Origin: an uncultured Enterobacter sp.
Lineage (GTDB): Bacteria; Pseudomonadota; Gammaproteobacteria; Enterobacterales; Enterobacteriaceae
Length of the DNA: 6,807 bases
Direction: 5' to 3'
Assembly: GCA_946477805.1 (NCBI GenBank)
Contig: CAMKZP010000200.1
Span: 1-6,807, forward strand
Each line of letters starts with the position of its first letter. Positions within the stretch are counted from its first letter, which is position 1. The notes under the pieces are model-generated. The model worked only from the letters and a program-made list of their open reading frames with translations. It was not told the origin of the DNA and did no database searches. This document shows positions 1-6,785 of the stretch, piece after piece. A program made the position numbers and the translations under genes.

Positions 1-651
1 CCGCCCCAGGCCGTCGCGTACCATCAGCCAGCGCTGATTCAGCTGATTGACCACCGCCACCAGCCGGTCTTCAGTATCGTACTCGTAGCGCACCTTCTCC
101 CCGTCCGGGGTGGTGCAGCCGCTGACTTCACCGGTGGGGGTGTATGTCAGATGTGTAACCCGTCCCTGTCCGTCATCGTACGTGATGAGCTGTCCTTCCG
201 CATCGTAAGACAGGGTGACGGCATTGCGCTCCGGGAGCTTAGCCTGCACCAGACGGTTTTCGCTGTCGTAATGATACCGGCGCGTCCGGTTCAGCGCGTC
301 CGTGTCCGAGAGCAGACGTCCGATGTTGTTGTGTCGATACGTGCTTCGTGCGCCATTATGCGCCGTCAGGGCGGAGATGAACCCCAGCCGGTCATATTCG
401 AAGTATGCGTGGCCGCAGCCCGGCGTGTCGAGGCGTACCACCTGGCCGTATTCATCGTGATGGTAACGCCGCCGGACGCCCGCAGGGGCCGTTGCCGTCG
501 ACAGGTTGCCCCGTTCATCGTACTCAAACAGCCAGCGGCTACCTTCCGGATCGGTCGCTTCCGTCAGTTTTAGCCGCTGCCATGATGCAGTGTACTCACT
601 GTCATCCGGGGTGGTTTCCCGGACAATATGGCCTGCCTCATCATATTCGAA
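1..651 (-). repeat. YD (Rhs) peptide repeats within the rhs gene
   Basis: Residues about 537-753 of the Rhs product hold a regular series of repeats with the pattern aromatic-x-Y-D-x-x-G-x-hydrophobic. Examples are LFEYDEAGHIVRE, LFEYDERGNLS, YHHDEYGQVV, YFEYDRLGFIS, YHYDSENRLV, LSYDAEGQLI and YEYDTEDRLV. Spacing is about 20-21 residues. Such repeats build the beta-strand shell of Rhs proteins. Weaker copies occur earlier, for example FRYEADRLTL near 358. The copies have diverged at DNA level, so this is a protein repeat rather than a tandem DNA repeat. Confidence 0.9.
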
Positions 652-2259
652 GAGGGTCTTTCGGCCGCCGGGGGAGGTAATGGCCACCGTCTGGCCGTAG
701 GCATCATAGAGAAAAAAGGTTGCGCCGCCCTGCGGGTCGATCTCACACAGCGGCAGGCCGTCATCACTAAAGCGAATAATCGTGATATGGCCCAGCGAGT
801 CGGTCATTTCCAGTTCATGACAGGCATCGTTCCAGGCGAAGTGGTAGTCGTACCAGCCGCCATCGCCCCACGCGTGAACCACCCGCCAGGCTTCGTCGTA
901 GTCATAGTGAAAACGCTGGCCCAGACGATCGGCGTGGTACTGCATGTACACTCTGTCGTACCAGGCAAAATAACGACTGTTACCCAGGCTGTCGGTGTGG
1001 TGGGCAAGCTGGTTTGCCGCCGTATAACCGTATGAGGCCAGCGTATGCGCCGGCTCGTTGCTACCGGCATTACCATCATAAAATCTGATGGCGGTAATAC
1101 GCTGTTCAGGGCGTTCCGCGATCACAGTCCGTCCGGTTATTTCCTGCGTCGTGTACTCCGTCAGCGTGAGTCTGTCGGCCTCATAGCGAAAGCGCCACCC
1201 GTTACCGTTATTGTCCTCCAGGCGCGACGGTCGCAGTACCGTCTGTGCAGCGCTCATCTCCTGGCGGAAGCACCAGCGCCGGTTTTCCCCGTTTTCCACC
1301 ACCCAGTGACGCACCGCACCGCCATCCTCATCCTCATACCATAGCAATGCGCCCCCGGGGAGGCTGTTTACGGCATGAGAGGCTCCTGACTGCAGCGGCG
1401 CATCGGCAAAAAACAGCGAGCCCTCCGCCAGCACTAACTCCCGAAAATCAGCGTCTGGGTGATAGATGAGCTGGGTATCTGCCAGCGTCTTCCAGCCGAA
1501 ACCCAGAAGGCCTTCCACATCGGTATCGGCCGAGCGGTAATAGCGTATCCAGTCCAGCGGCACGCGCCCTGGCAACACAAAGTCTCGCTGCTCCAGACGC
1601 ACGCTACCGTCACGGATGTCTACAGGCTCTGCCCGCAGAACCTTACATTTAAGAAAACCCGGCTCCGTGTTCCTGAATAACTTCTGGCGGAATGCTTTGA
1701 ACTTATCCATGAATTTTATGAAGGCCTTGCTTTTACCGGCACGCTTAAAAGCCGATAGACCCACCTTGCTCAGCATCGACATCATACTGATGGTCAGCGG
1801 TCCACCCACGGAGATGTTATGGTGTAACGCCATGTTTACCGTCAGCGGAGCGGTCAGGGAGAGGGTAGGTAATTTTTTTGCGCGGCGAAGTCGAAGCGGT
1901 GGAATTATCCCCGCAATGTTGCAACTCAGTACCGGAGCCATGCGGGGGGTCAGTGGGTCGCCGTCCACGACCACCGTTTTACTGCCCATGAATACTTCGT
2001 CATCGGTCTGCGGACCTCCGGGGAGCTTCACCGGTGGCATCGGGACGCCCACCAGAATGTGGAAGGCTTTTCCTTCCGTCCCAGCCACCGTACGCTTCAG
2101 GCCATGAATTTTTACCGTAGCCCCTACAAGGGGGGCGTAGTCCCAGAGATCGAACACCATCGCGATATGGGGTGTCGGGAGAACAGAAGGGGGGACAATA
2201 TACGCATGAAAATCGATGCCCAGCATAGGGTCAAAATGTTTACTGGCGTTAATAGCCAT
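1..2259 (-). CDS. PAAR-Rhs type VI secretion effector, 5' part (753 codons, runs off the left edge)
   Basis: I read this frame without a stop from the ATG at 2259 to base 1, so the gene continues outside the window. GGGAG lies six bases upstream of the start. Residues 1-125 match the PAAR-like N-terminus of polymorphic Rhs effectors: IDFHAYIVPP near 15, PTPHIAMVFD near 28, GATVKIHG near 46, EVFMGSKTVVVDGDP near 88 and a Cys at 113. A basic stretch (about 120-195) leads to a DUF6531-type segment (about 208-285; RDFVLPG, PLDWIRYYRS, GLLGFGWK). From about 354 to the edge there are tyrosine-aspartate (YD) repeats. No strong membrane segment is visible, unlike Rhs effectors that use EagR chaperones. 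By family knowledge the PAAR-like part caps VgrG and the Rhs repeats form a shell around a C-terminal toxin. That toxin and its immunity gene are not visible, so the toxic activity cannot be named. Confidence 0.93.
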   Translation of the reverse strand, partial: MAINASKHFDPMLGIDFHAYIVPPSVLPTPHIAMVFDLWDYAPLVGATVKIHGLKRTVAGTEGKAFHILVGVPMPPVKLPGGPQTDDEVFMGSKTVVVDGDPLTPRMAPVLSCNIAGIIPPLRLRRAKKLPTLSLTAPLTVNMALHHNISVGGPLTISMMSMLSKVGLSAFKRAGKSKAFIKFMDKFKAFRQKLFRNTEPGFLKCKVLRAEPVDIRDGSVRLEQRDFVLPGRVPLDWIRYYRSADTDVEGLLGFGWKTLADTQLIYHPDADFRELVLAEGSLFFADAPLQSGASHAVNSLPGGALLWYEDEDGGAVRHWVVENGENRRWCFRQEMSAAQTVLRPSRLEDNNGNGWRFRYEADRLTLTEYTTQEITGRTVIAERPEQRITAIRFYDGNAGSNEPAHTLASYGYTAANQLAHHTDSLGNSRYFAWYDRVYMQYHADRLGQRFHYDYDEAWRVVHAWGDGGWYDYHFAWNDACHELEMTDSLGHITIIRFSDDGLPLCEIDPQGGATFFLYDAYGQTVAITSPGGRKTLFEYDEAGHIVRETTPDDSEYTASWQRLKLTEATDPEGSRWLFEYDERGNLSTATAPAGVRRRYHHDEYGQVVRLDTPGCGHAYFEYDRLGFISALTAHNGARSTYRHNNIGRLLSDTDALNRTRRYHYDSENRLVQAKLPERNAVTLSYDAEGQLITYDDGQGRVTHLTYTPTGEVSGCTTPDGEKVRYEYDTEDRLVAVVNQLNQRWLMVRDGLGR

Positions 2260-2265
2260 CGTGCT

Positions 2266-2270
2266 CTCCC
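2266..2270 (-). promoter_or_regulatory. ribosome binding site of the rhs gene
   Basis: GGGAG on the minus strand, six bases before the ATG at 2259. It fixes the rhs start: the frame upstream offers no nearby ATG, and the protein begins right at the PAAR-like N-terminus. Confidence 0.75.
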
Positions 2271-2342
2271 TGTCATGAATCTGTCCTGTTTTGAGTACGC
2301 TACCGCCCATACCGTTTGGGCTTCACGGCCATTACCCTTTGT

Positions 2343-2480
2343 TTACAGCACCCGCATGAGCTGTCGCAGGAAAACGCGAATTTCATCCCGGTAGGTGTCG
2401 TCCATAAGACCGGCATATCCAATCAGCACGACGGCAAATACAACCAAAATCAGCCACTTTTTTTGCTTAAACCACGGCAT
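2343..2480 (-). CDS. 45-residue single-span membrane protein between the TPR gene and rhs
   Basis: This 45-residue frame starts at the ATG at 2480 and ends in TAA. AGGAG lies seven bases before the start, inside the end of the upstream gene, and the two frames overlap by 14 bases, which suggests translational coupling. Residues 2-8 are basic and aromatic (PWFKQKK). Residues 9-25 form one hydrophobic helix (WLILVVFAVVLIGYAGL). Residues 27-45 are charged and amphipathic (DDTYRDEIRVFLRQLMRVL). The positive N-terminus predicts N-in topology with the tail in the periplasm. A cleaved signal peptide (after GYA) is possible but the site is poor, and there is no lipobox cysteine. I do not recognise the family. 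Its place between a putative loader and the Rhs effector suggests a part in effector handling or self-protection, which is only inference. Confidence 0.72.
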   Translation of the reverse strand: MPWFKQKKWLILVVFAVVLIGYAGLMDDTYRDEIRVFLRQLMRVL

Positions 2481-4107
2481 TTATCGACTCCTGCACGGAT
2501 GGGAATATCAGGCAAAACAATGCCTGTGTGTATTTTTGAGTGGGTAGAATGTCTGACACCTGCAGCAGCGGTGAAAAGGGCCATTCATCGATGGGTTTAT
2601 TCAGGGGATGGATAATGTCTGTTCCCGGCGTCCAGAACCTGTGGCTGTAGTAACGTGCAAGGCATAACAGGTTGTGGAACAGCGGCGATTCCTGCATCAG
2701 CAGCTGTTCCCGTTGTATCAGCGTGTGCTGGAATAATGCCTCTGATTTCTCTTCCAGTTCGCGGTTGGTTTCCTGCACTACAGCAGCGATACCTGATTTG
2801 TCCGCCAGGCTAACGGCTCGCTCTGCCTGACGGACGATTTCTGCCCTTTCGCTAACATACTCTTCTGCCTGGCGGCTGCAGCCGATGGCGGCATTGGGTG
2901 AAATGTGGTTCAGCAGGTCTCGAAAAATCTGAAGAAAACCTGACGTGTCGTGTTCTTCATGACTCATAGCCAGACCGGCCATTAACGCAGCATGATAGTG
3001 TTGCGCCGTTTCTTCCGGTGCAGGCAACATCGCCATCAGACTAAATCCCGCCATCCGGTGGCCTTCCATTTCCAATAATAATGAGGGAATGTTTTGTGCC
3101 ACCCCAGCCGACTGGTCGAATTTATCTGCGGCCTGCCGATAGTTTCCGTCCATAAACCACGCATTTCCTTCTCCCATCAGGCTCTGAACCATCAGTGAAT
3201 GCCTGGAGCTATCGGGCAGTTGCTCCGCGTGCTGGAACGCAAGACGGTAGTTTTTTATAGCGTTGCGTGTATTTTTCTCTTTTAGCCAGCCACCAGCGAT
3301 CATGCTGAATAACACAACACACTGGTCCAGCCATCCATTCTGCTGTGCCATTTTCAGTGCTTTATGGGCAATAAAGTCGGTCTGCTCAACGGGGCCATTT
3401 TTAAGTGAAATGAATGAATCCAACATCAACTGTCGAAAACGCAACATAGCTGTACCGTCAGTGGTGGGCGTTTCATTCAGGGTCTGACGCATCAGTTCGT
3501 CTTCATTAATGCCCGTGGTGAGCACCCGAACTTTTTCAGGAAAACGATCGCATAACCCCTGCCACACGGGATTCTCGTTTGTATCCACCAGCATGAAGCG
3601 TAATAGGGAAGGTGCTGCAGTTGTAGTAAGGCAGAGTTCATCAAGAAAACCCTGAAAAGACGCTAAATGACTGATGACAGAAGGTGTCAGGATGACGGCC
3701 AGATAGCGAAAACAGTTCTGGTGATGATGAGCAAAATCATTCAAAAGAGTAACTAAGTCCTCTCCCCGATAGCAGGGAGGCTGGTTATCCTGTGACCAGC
3801 ACGACTCAGGGAACGTTGAAATAGCCACGCGCTCAGCGAATTCATTTGCGAGAGCAAGTGAATAATCATAAGTCGTTTCAAAAGGTGTAGTGAAATGAAC
3901 AAACAAATCCGGGGTCGTGAAATCGTTTTGCCTTTCCTGTTGGAGAGCAAAAAACACCTGTATTAGCCGGTCTGAATCCGCTGCGGTGCGCCAGATGTAA
4001 ACACGAGCGTCTTGAACATCACTGGCTTCCAGCCAAAGGTGTTCTACTTCTGCCAGTTTTCGTTCAACAGCATTCTTTGTTACAGGCATTTTGTGTTCTG
4101 TCTCCAT
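2467..4107 (-). CDS. TPR-like protein of unrecognised family, putative VgrG/Rhs adaptor or chaperone
   Basis: This 546-residue soluble protein begins four bases after the vgrG stop, so the two are surely co-transcribed. Residues about 60-200 alternate hydrophobic strands (PDLFVHF 66-72, YLAVILTPS 135-143, RFMLVDT 170-176, VRVLTTG 193-199) with helices, as in an alpha/beta domain, but no Walker A lysine is present. Residues about 266-380 contain at least three TPR-like helix pairs, clearest at 306-338 (GNAWFMDGNYRQAADKF). Residues 412-470 are charged and helical. The last 65 residues are aromatic-rich. There is no signal peptide or membrane span. It does not resemble DUF4123, DUF1795/EagR or DUF2169 adaptors, yet sits where those are found. 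A role in loading the Rhs effector onto VgrG is inferred from position. The start is uncertain: Met7 (ATG at 4089) has GGAG 12 bases upstream, while the first ATG has only a weak site. Confidence 0.85.
   Translation of the reverse strand: METEHKMPVTKNAVERKLAEVEHLWLEASDVQDARVYIWRTAADSDRLIQVFFALQQERQNDFTTPDLFVHFTTPFETTYDYSLALANEFAERVAISTFPESCWSQDNQPPCYRGEDLVTLLNDFAHHHQNCFRYLAVILTPSVISHLASFQGFLDELCLTTTAAPSLLRFMLVDTNENPVWQGLCDRFPEKVRVLTTGINEDELMRQTLNETPTTDGTAMLRFRQLMLDSFISLKNGPVEQTDFIAHKALKMAQQNGWLDQCVVLFSMIAGGWLKEKNTRNAIKNYRLAFQHAEQLPDSSRHSLMVQSLMGEGNAWFMDGNYRQAADKFDQSAGVAQNIPSLLLEMEGHRMAGFSLMAMLPAPEETAQHYHAALMAGLAMSHEEHDTSGFLQIFRDLLNHISPNAAIGCSRQAEEYVSERAEIVRQAERAVSLADKSGIAAVVQETNRELEEKSEALFQHTLIQREQLLMQESPLFHNLLCLARYYSHRFWTPGTDIIHPLNKPIDEWPFSPLLQVSDILPTQKYTQALFCLIFPSVQESINAVV
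2488..2492 (-). promoter_or_regulatory. ribosome binding site of the 45-aa membrane protein
   Basis: AGGAG on the minus strand, seven bases before the ATG at 2480 and embedded in the last codons of the TPR-like gene. It is among the strongest Shine-Dalgarno matches in the window and is the main reason to accept the small frame as a real gene. Confidence 0.75.
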
Positions 4108-4111
4108 CGGG

Positions 4112-6118
4112 TTAGTTCAGGGTAATTTCCTGACCCTCGACCTTCACTTGACCTGATGCGGTAAAGGTGAGCTTCACACCGTTCAACGTGACGGAACCAT
4201 CGTTTTTAATCTCAAGCTTTGCTGCTCCGCAGGTGATAGTGATGGCCTTACCCGCAGTGAGCTTCAGCTCTCCGGCAATGTCGGTGGTTTGATCGCCTTC
4301 ATTTACGGTCAGAATACGATTGCCGGTAATGGTGTTTGATTGTCCTCCCGCCTGGATGGTGTTGGTTTCACCACCCGCTTTTACCGTCACGCTGTGTGCG
4401 TTAGCCACGAAAAGTGAGCGCTGGCCTGTGTTCACCTTAATGTGCTGGTCGCCTTGCTCCACGGTGACGGACTGGGTTCCTTCAGTGACGGTGAGAGTGC
4501 AGTCTTTTTTTACTGTGTTGTGCTGCTCATTGTTAACTTCTACAGTACGATCGTGTGTAACAATGGTGCTGTCGTCTTTTTTAACTTCCGTCGTGCAGTT
4601 ATTTTCAACAACTGTGTGCATGTCTTTCTGGGCATGCATGGAAAGCAGTTCCTGACCCGTCGCATCCTCAAACATCAGTTCGTTGTATCCACCGCCTTTA
4701 TAGGTTTTTGAACGCAACGTCATTTGTGTTTTGGTACCCGGGAGATTGCCCGGGGATTTATTGTCTGCGTGATAGGTACGGCCAGTGATGATGGGCTGAT
4801 CGGGATCGCCGTTAAGAAAATCAACAATAACTTCCTGCCCCACGCGGGGGATGGCTAAGTTACCGAATCCGGCGCCTGCCCATGCCTGAGAGACACGTAT
4901 CCAGCACGAGCTGCTGTCATCCTGCGGGTTGTAGCGATCCCATGTAAATTTTACCCGCACTCGTCCGTGCTCATCGCAGTAGATCTCCTCTCCTGGCGGG
5001 CCCGTCACAACAGCGGTCTGCGGACCGTCAATCCTGGGTTTAGAGAAGGGGACTGGACGCCATGTCTGCTTGCCCGGAATTACCTGAAAATGATTGATCA
5101 GCGTGGTGCCCGTGCCTTGACTACCGATCAGCGCCTGGGGCTGATTCCCAATCAGTTCACTGCTTATTACCTGCCATTGCACGTTGAGGTCTGCGCGAGG
5201 ATGTGCCTTCAGTTCGAAGCGCACACCAGGCCATAGTTTTGGCGAGTCACTTACGCCATTAGCCTGCTCCGCATTATTTCTCCAGCCCTCGGTTTGATAT
5301 TGCGTGAATGCTTTTCCATGAGCGTCATCTTTGAATCGTCCTGGATAATCAAAGAACTCATAAATGGGGTACTGAGCGTTAAGGTTGTCGCCCTGATAAT
5401 TAAATGATCCTTTCCAGGAGGGGGTTTTGAATGTGTAATCCTGCGTGGTAACTTTCGCCGGGCGGATTTGCGCACTGCGACGAAACTGCGTTACATGATA
5501 GAGAGACGAATCTTCTCCAGGCTCCGGGTGATAGGAAAGTGCTTCACCGTCTGGCAGGCTGGCAGCGTTATCACACAGTATGAGCTGCTGTTCACCCTCT
5601 GACTCTTTGTCATAGGTGAAAATACCTTCTTCTGCCAGCAGGCGCCCGATGAAGTCGTAGTCGGTTTCCATAAACTGGACGCAGAACTCTCTTGTTGAAT
5701 GATCTGCCCACAACTCCGGCTGCCATTTCGTTACCAGCATCTCGCCAAACAGTGTTGAAACAATGCCCTGAATATCGGTGTTCTGGAATATTCGGCTGTT
5801 GCGTCGCAGTGTGCTTCGCCAAAAGGGAGGACGAATCTGAAGGGAATAAAGCGTCTGATTTTTGCCGGTATCACCCTGTTCCGAGGCGATAATAATGCCC
5901 TTGATACAGCGCTGCGGTACATTATTTTTGAACACTGTTAACGTGGCGTTGCTTTCCAGCAGTTGTTCAAAAGAAATGGCAGGATCTTTACTGACCGCAT
6001 CCACTCTGAGTGAAAACAGCGCAGAAAATGACTGAGAATGACGAAATCCCACCACTGCGAAGGTATCTAAAGCCAGCCCATCCACCTCGAGTGTGAAATG
6101 CGTTCCCTGTAGGGGCAT
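4112..6118 (-). CDS. vgrG: VgrG (TssI), type VI secretion spike protein
   Basis: VgrG trimerises into the spike at the tip of the Hcp tube and carries effectors out of the cell. Residues 1-350 are the gp27-like base, with the family signature IGRLLAEEGIFTYD at 157-170. Residues about 372-446 are the gp5-like OB fold (CDEHGRVRVKFTWDRYNP, GFGNLAIPRVGQEV, DFLNGDPDQPIITGR). LRSKTYKGGGYNELMFED at 468-485 links to the C-terminal beta-helical needle, whose alternating V/T residues run from about 500 to 668. The 668-residue length and the end at EGQEITLN mean there is no extra effector domain, so the Rhs protein is the likely cargo. AAGGA sits six bases before the ATG. The gene follows hcp after a 76-base spacer with a hairpin, and its stop is four bases from the next start. 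Confidence 0.97.
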   Translation of the reverse strand: MPLQGTHFTLEVDGLALDTFAVVGFRHSQSFSALFSLRVDAVSKDPAISFEQLLESNATLTVFKNNVPQRCIKGIIIASEQGDTGKNQTLYSLQIRPPFWRSTLRRNSRIFQNTDIQGIVSTLFGEMLVTKWQPELWADHSTREFCVQFMETDYDFIGRLLAEEGIFTYDKESEGEQQLILCDNAASLPDGEALSYHPEPGEDSSLYHVTQFRRSAQIRPAKVTTQDYTFKTPSWKGSFNYQGDNLNAQYPIYEFFDYPGRFKDDAHGKAFTQYQTEGWRNNAEQANGVSDSPKLWPGVRFELKAHPRADLNVQWQVISSELIGNQPQALIGSQGTGTTLINHFQVIPGKQTWRPVPFSKPRIDGPQTAVVTGPPGEEIYCDEHGRVRVKFTWDRYNPQDDSSSCWIRVSQAWAGAGFGNLAIPRVGQEVIVDFLNGDPDQPIITGRTYHADNKSPGNLPGTKTQMTLRSKTYKGGGYNELMFEDATGQELLSMHAQKDMHTVVENNCTTEVKKDDSTIVTHDRTVEVNNEQHNTVKKDCTLTVTEGTQSVTVEQGDQHIKVNTGQRSLFVANAHSVTVKAGGETNTIQAGGQSNTITGNRILTVNEGDQTTDIAGELKLTAGKAITITCGAAKLEIKNDGSVTLNGVKLTFTASGQVKVEGQEITLN

Positions 6119-6156
6119 AAAATATCCTTATAAACCGGTGCGCTTTTTAAACCACT

Positions 6157-6184
6157 AAGCCTTCCGTAGTGCTACGGAAGGCTT
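6157..6184 (-). terminator. hairpin between hcp and vgrG, possible leaky terminator
   Basis: A perfect 13-bp inverted repeat (AAGCCTTCCGTAG and its complement) with a 2-base centre, giving in practice a 12-bp stem with a 4-base loop. It starts 11 bases after the hcp stop. On the minus strand the stem is followed by TTAGTGGTTT, a poor T-run, so termination is probably partial. This fits the need for far more Hcp than VgrG. It could instead protect the 3' end of hcp mRNA from decay. Confidence 0.6.
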
Positions 6185-6194
6185 TATGCCTGAT

Positions 6195-6713
6195 TTACGC
6201 TTCGAGTGGCGCACGCCAGTCATCCGCTCCGGATGTTCCGGCAGTGACGTGTTCCCACTCAATTTTGCGATAAGCCAGCGAGACTTTGATTAGTTGAGTA
6301 AATTCACGTTTGTCTGAGTCCTGGCAGTGAGGCATATGACAGTCGATATCCACGATAGTGGAGTCAGTCAGCCTGGTGGTGAAGAAATGCTCTTGCTTGC
6401 CTTCGATGGATGTGCGGTACCAATGCAGCTCAGTTGTCGGCAGCATTTCGCCGGAAGCCAGTGCGTTGTAAAGCAGTGGAACGGCCTTATTAAGCGCTAC
6501 GGTAAAAATAAAGGGTTTGTGCGCACGTTGACCGGCGGGTTGGCCGGACTGAGGGTCGGTGGGAACGGTAACGTTGTGTTTAAACTCCTGGACCAGCATC
6601 TCATCTTCGTGGCCTTGAACGTAGATGTTACCAACAGATTCCGCGGTGAAAGCGCCTGCGGTAATGTTTCCCTGGGTTTGTCCAGTTATGGCTATGTAGC
6701 ACGGTGTAGGCAT
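6195..6713 (-). CDS. hcp: Hcp (TssD), type VI secretion tube protein
   Basis: Hcp hexamers stack into the inner tube that the contracting sheath drives into target cells. The 172-residue product has the usual family length. It carries hallmark segments of the enterobacterial Hcp1 family: MPTPCYIAITGQTQGNI at the start, GNIYVQGHEDEMLVQEFKH (43-61), VPTDPQSGQPAGQR, KPFIFTVALNKAVPLLYNAL, HWYRTSIEGKQEHFF, IVDIDCHMPHCQD and the end GTSGADDWRAPLEA. I placed the start at 6713 because AGGAG lies eight bases before it and the protein then begins exactly at the conserved MPTPCYI. An in-frame ATG at 6758 would add 15 residues with no family match. The gene is the first of the module visible here, directly upstream of vgrG. 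Confidence 0.97.
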   Translation of the reverse strand: MPTPCYIAITGQTQGNITAGAFTAESVGNIYVQGHEDEMLVQEFKHNVTVPTDPQSGQPAGQRAHKPFIFTVALNKAVPLLYNALASGEMLPTTELHWYRTSIEGKQEHFFTTRLTDSTIVDIDCHMPHCQDSDKREFTQLIKVSLAYRKIEWEHVTAGTSGADDWRAPLEA

Positions 6714-6721
6714 TCGACTCA

Positions 6722-6726
6722 CTCCT
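6722..6726 (-). promoter_or_regulatory. ribosome binding site of hcp
   Basis: AGGAG within AAAAGGAGTG on the minus strand, eight bases before the ATG at 6713. It decides the hcp start in favour of the conserved MPTPCYI over the upstream in-frame ATG at 6758. Confidence 0.85.
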
Positions 6727-6757
6727 TTTACATTATTGTCACATTTGATGTTTAGCA

Positions 6758-6785
6758 AATATATCTACAACAACATCTGACTTAA
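6758..6785 (-). promoter_or_regulatory. possible sigma-70 promoter upstream of hcp
   Basis: On the minus strand TTAAGT (6780-6785) and TATATT (6758-6763) are 16 bases apart. The -10 matches consensus at five of six bases, the -35 at three of six. It would start transcription about 40 bases before hcp in an AT-rich leader. The match is weak, and only 94 bases of the leader are visible, so the true promoter may lie outside the window. Confidence 0.25.

Noticed and set aside
151..1035. Plus-strand open frames of 140 and 135 codons, and smaller ones, opposite the rhs gene
   Set aside because: They are antisense to a continuous Rhs frame with clear family motifs; their translations show no recognisable domain and the length follows from the GC-rich repeats.
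1616..2107. Plus-strand 163-codon frame opposite the Rhs N-terminus
   Set aside because: It is antisense to the PAAR-like and linker region, which has clear family blocks, and it has no recognisable protein features.
2260..2342. Possible regulatory hairpin or extra gene in the spacer before rhs
   Set aside because: Only short imperfect stems (about four base pairs) and a ten-codon frame are visible, apart from the rhs ribosome site.
2316..2615. Plus-strand 99-codon frame spanning the small membrane gene and the end of the TPR gene
   Set aside because: It runs antisense to the overlapping minus-strand genes, which have good start sites; no domain is visible.
6714..6758. Fifteen-residue N-terminal extension of Hcp from the ATG at 6758
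   Set aside because: The extension has no match to Hcp proteins and the AGGAG site and conserved MPTPCYI point to the ATG at 6713.
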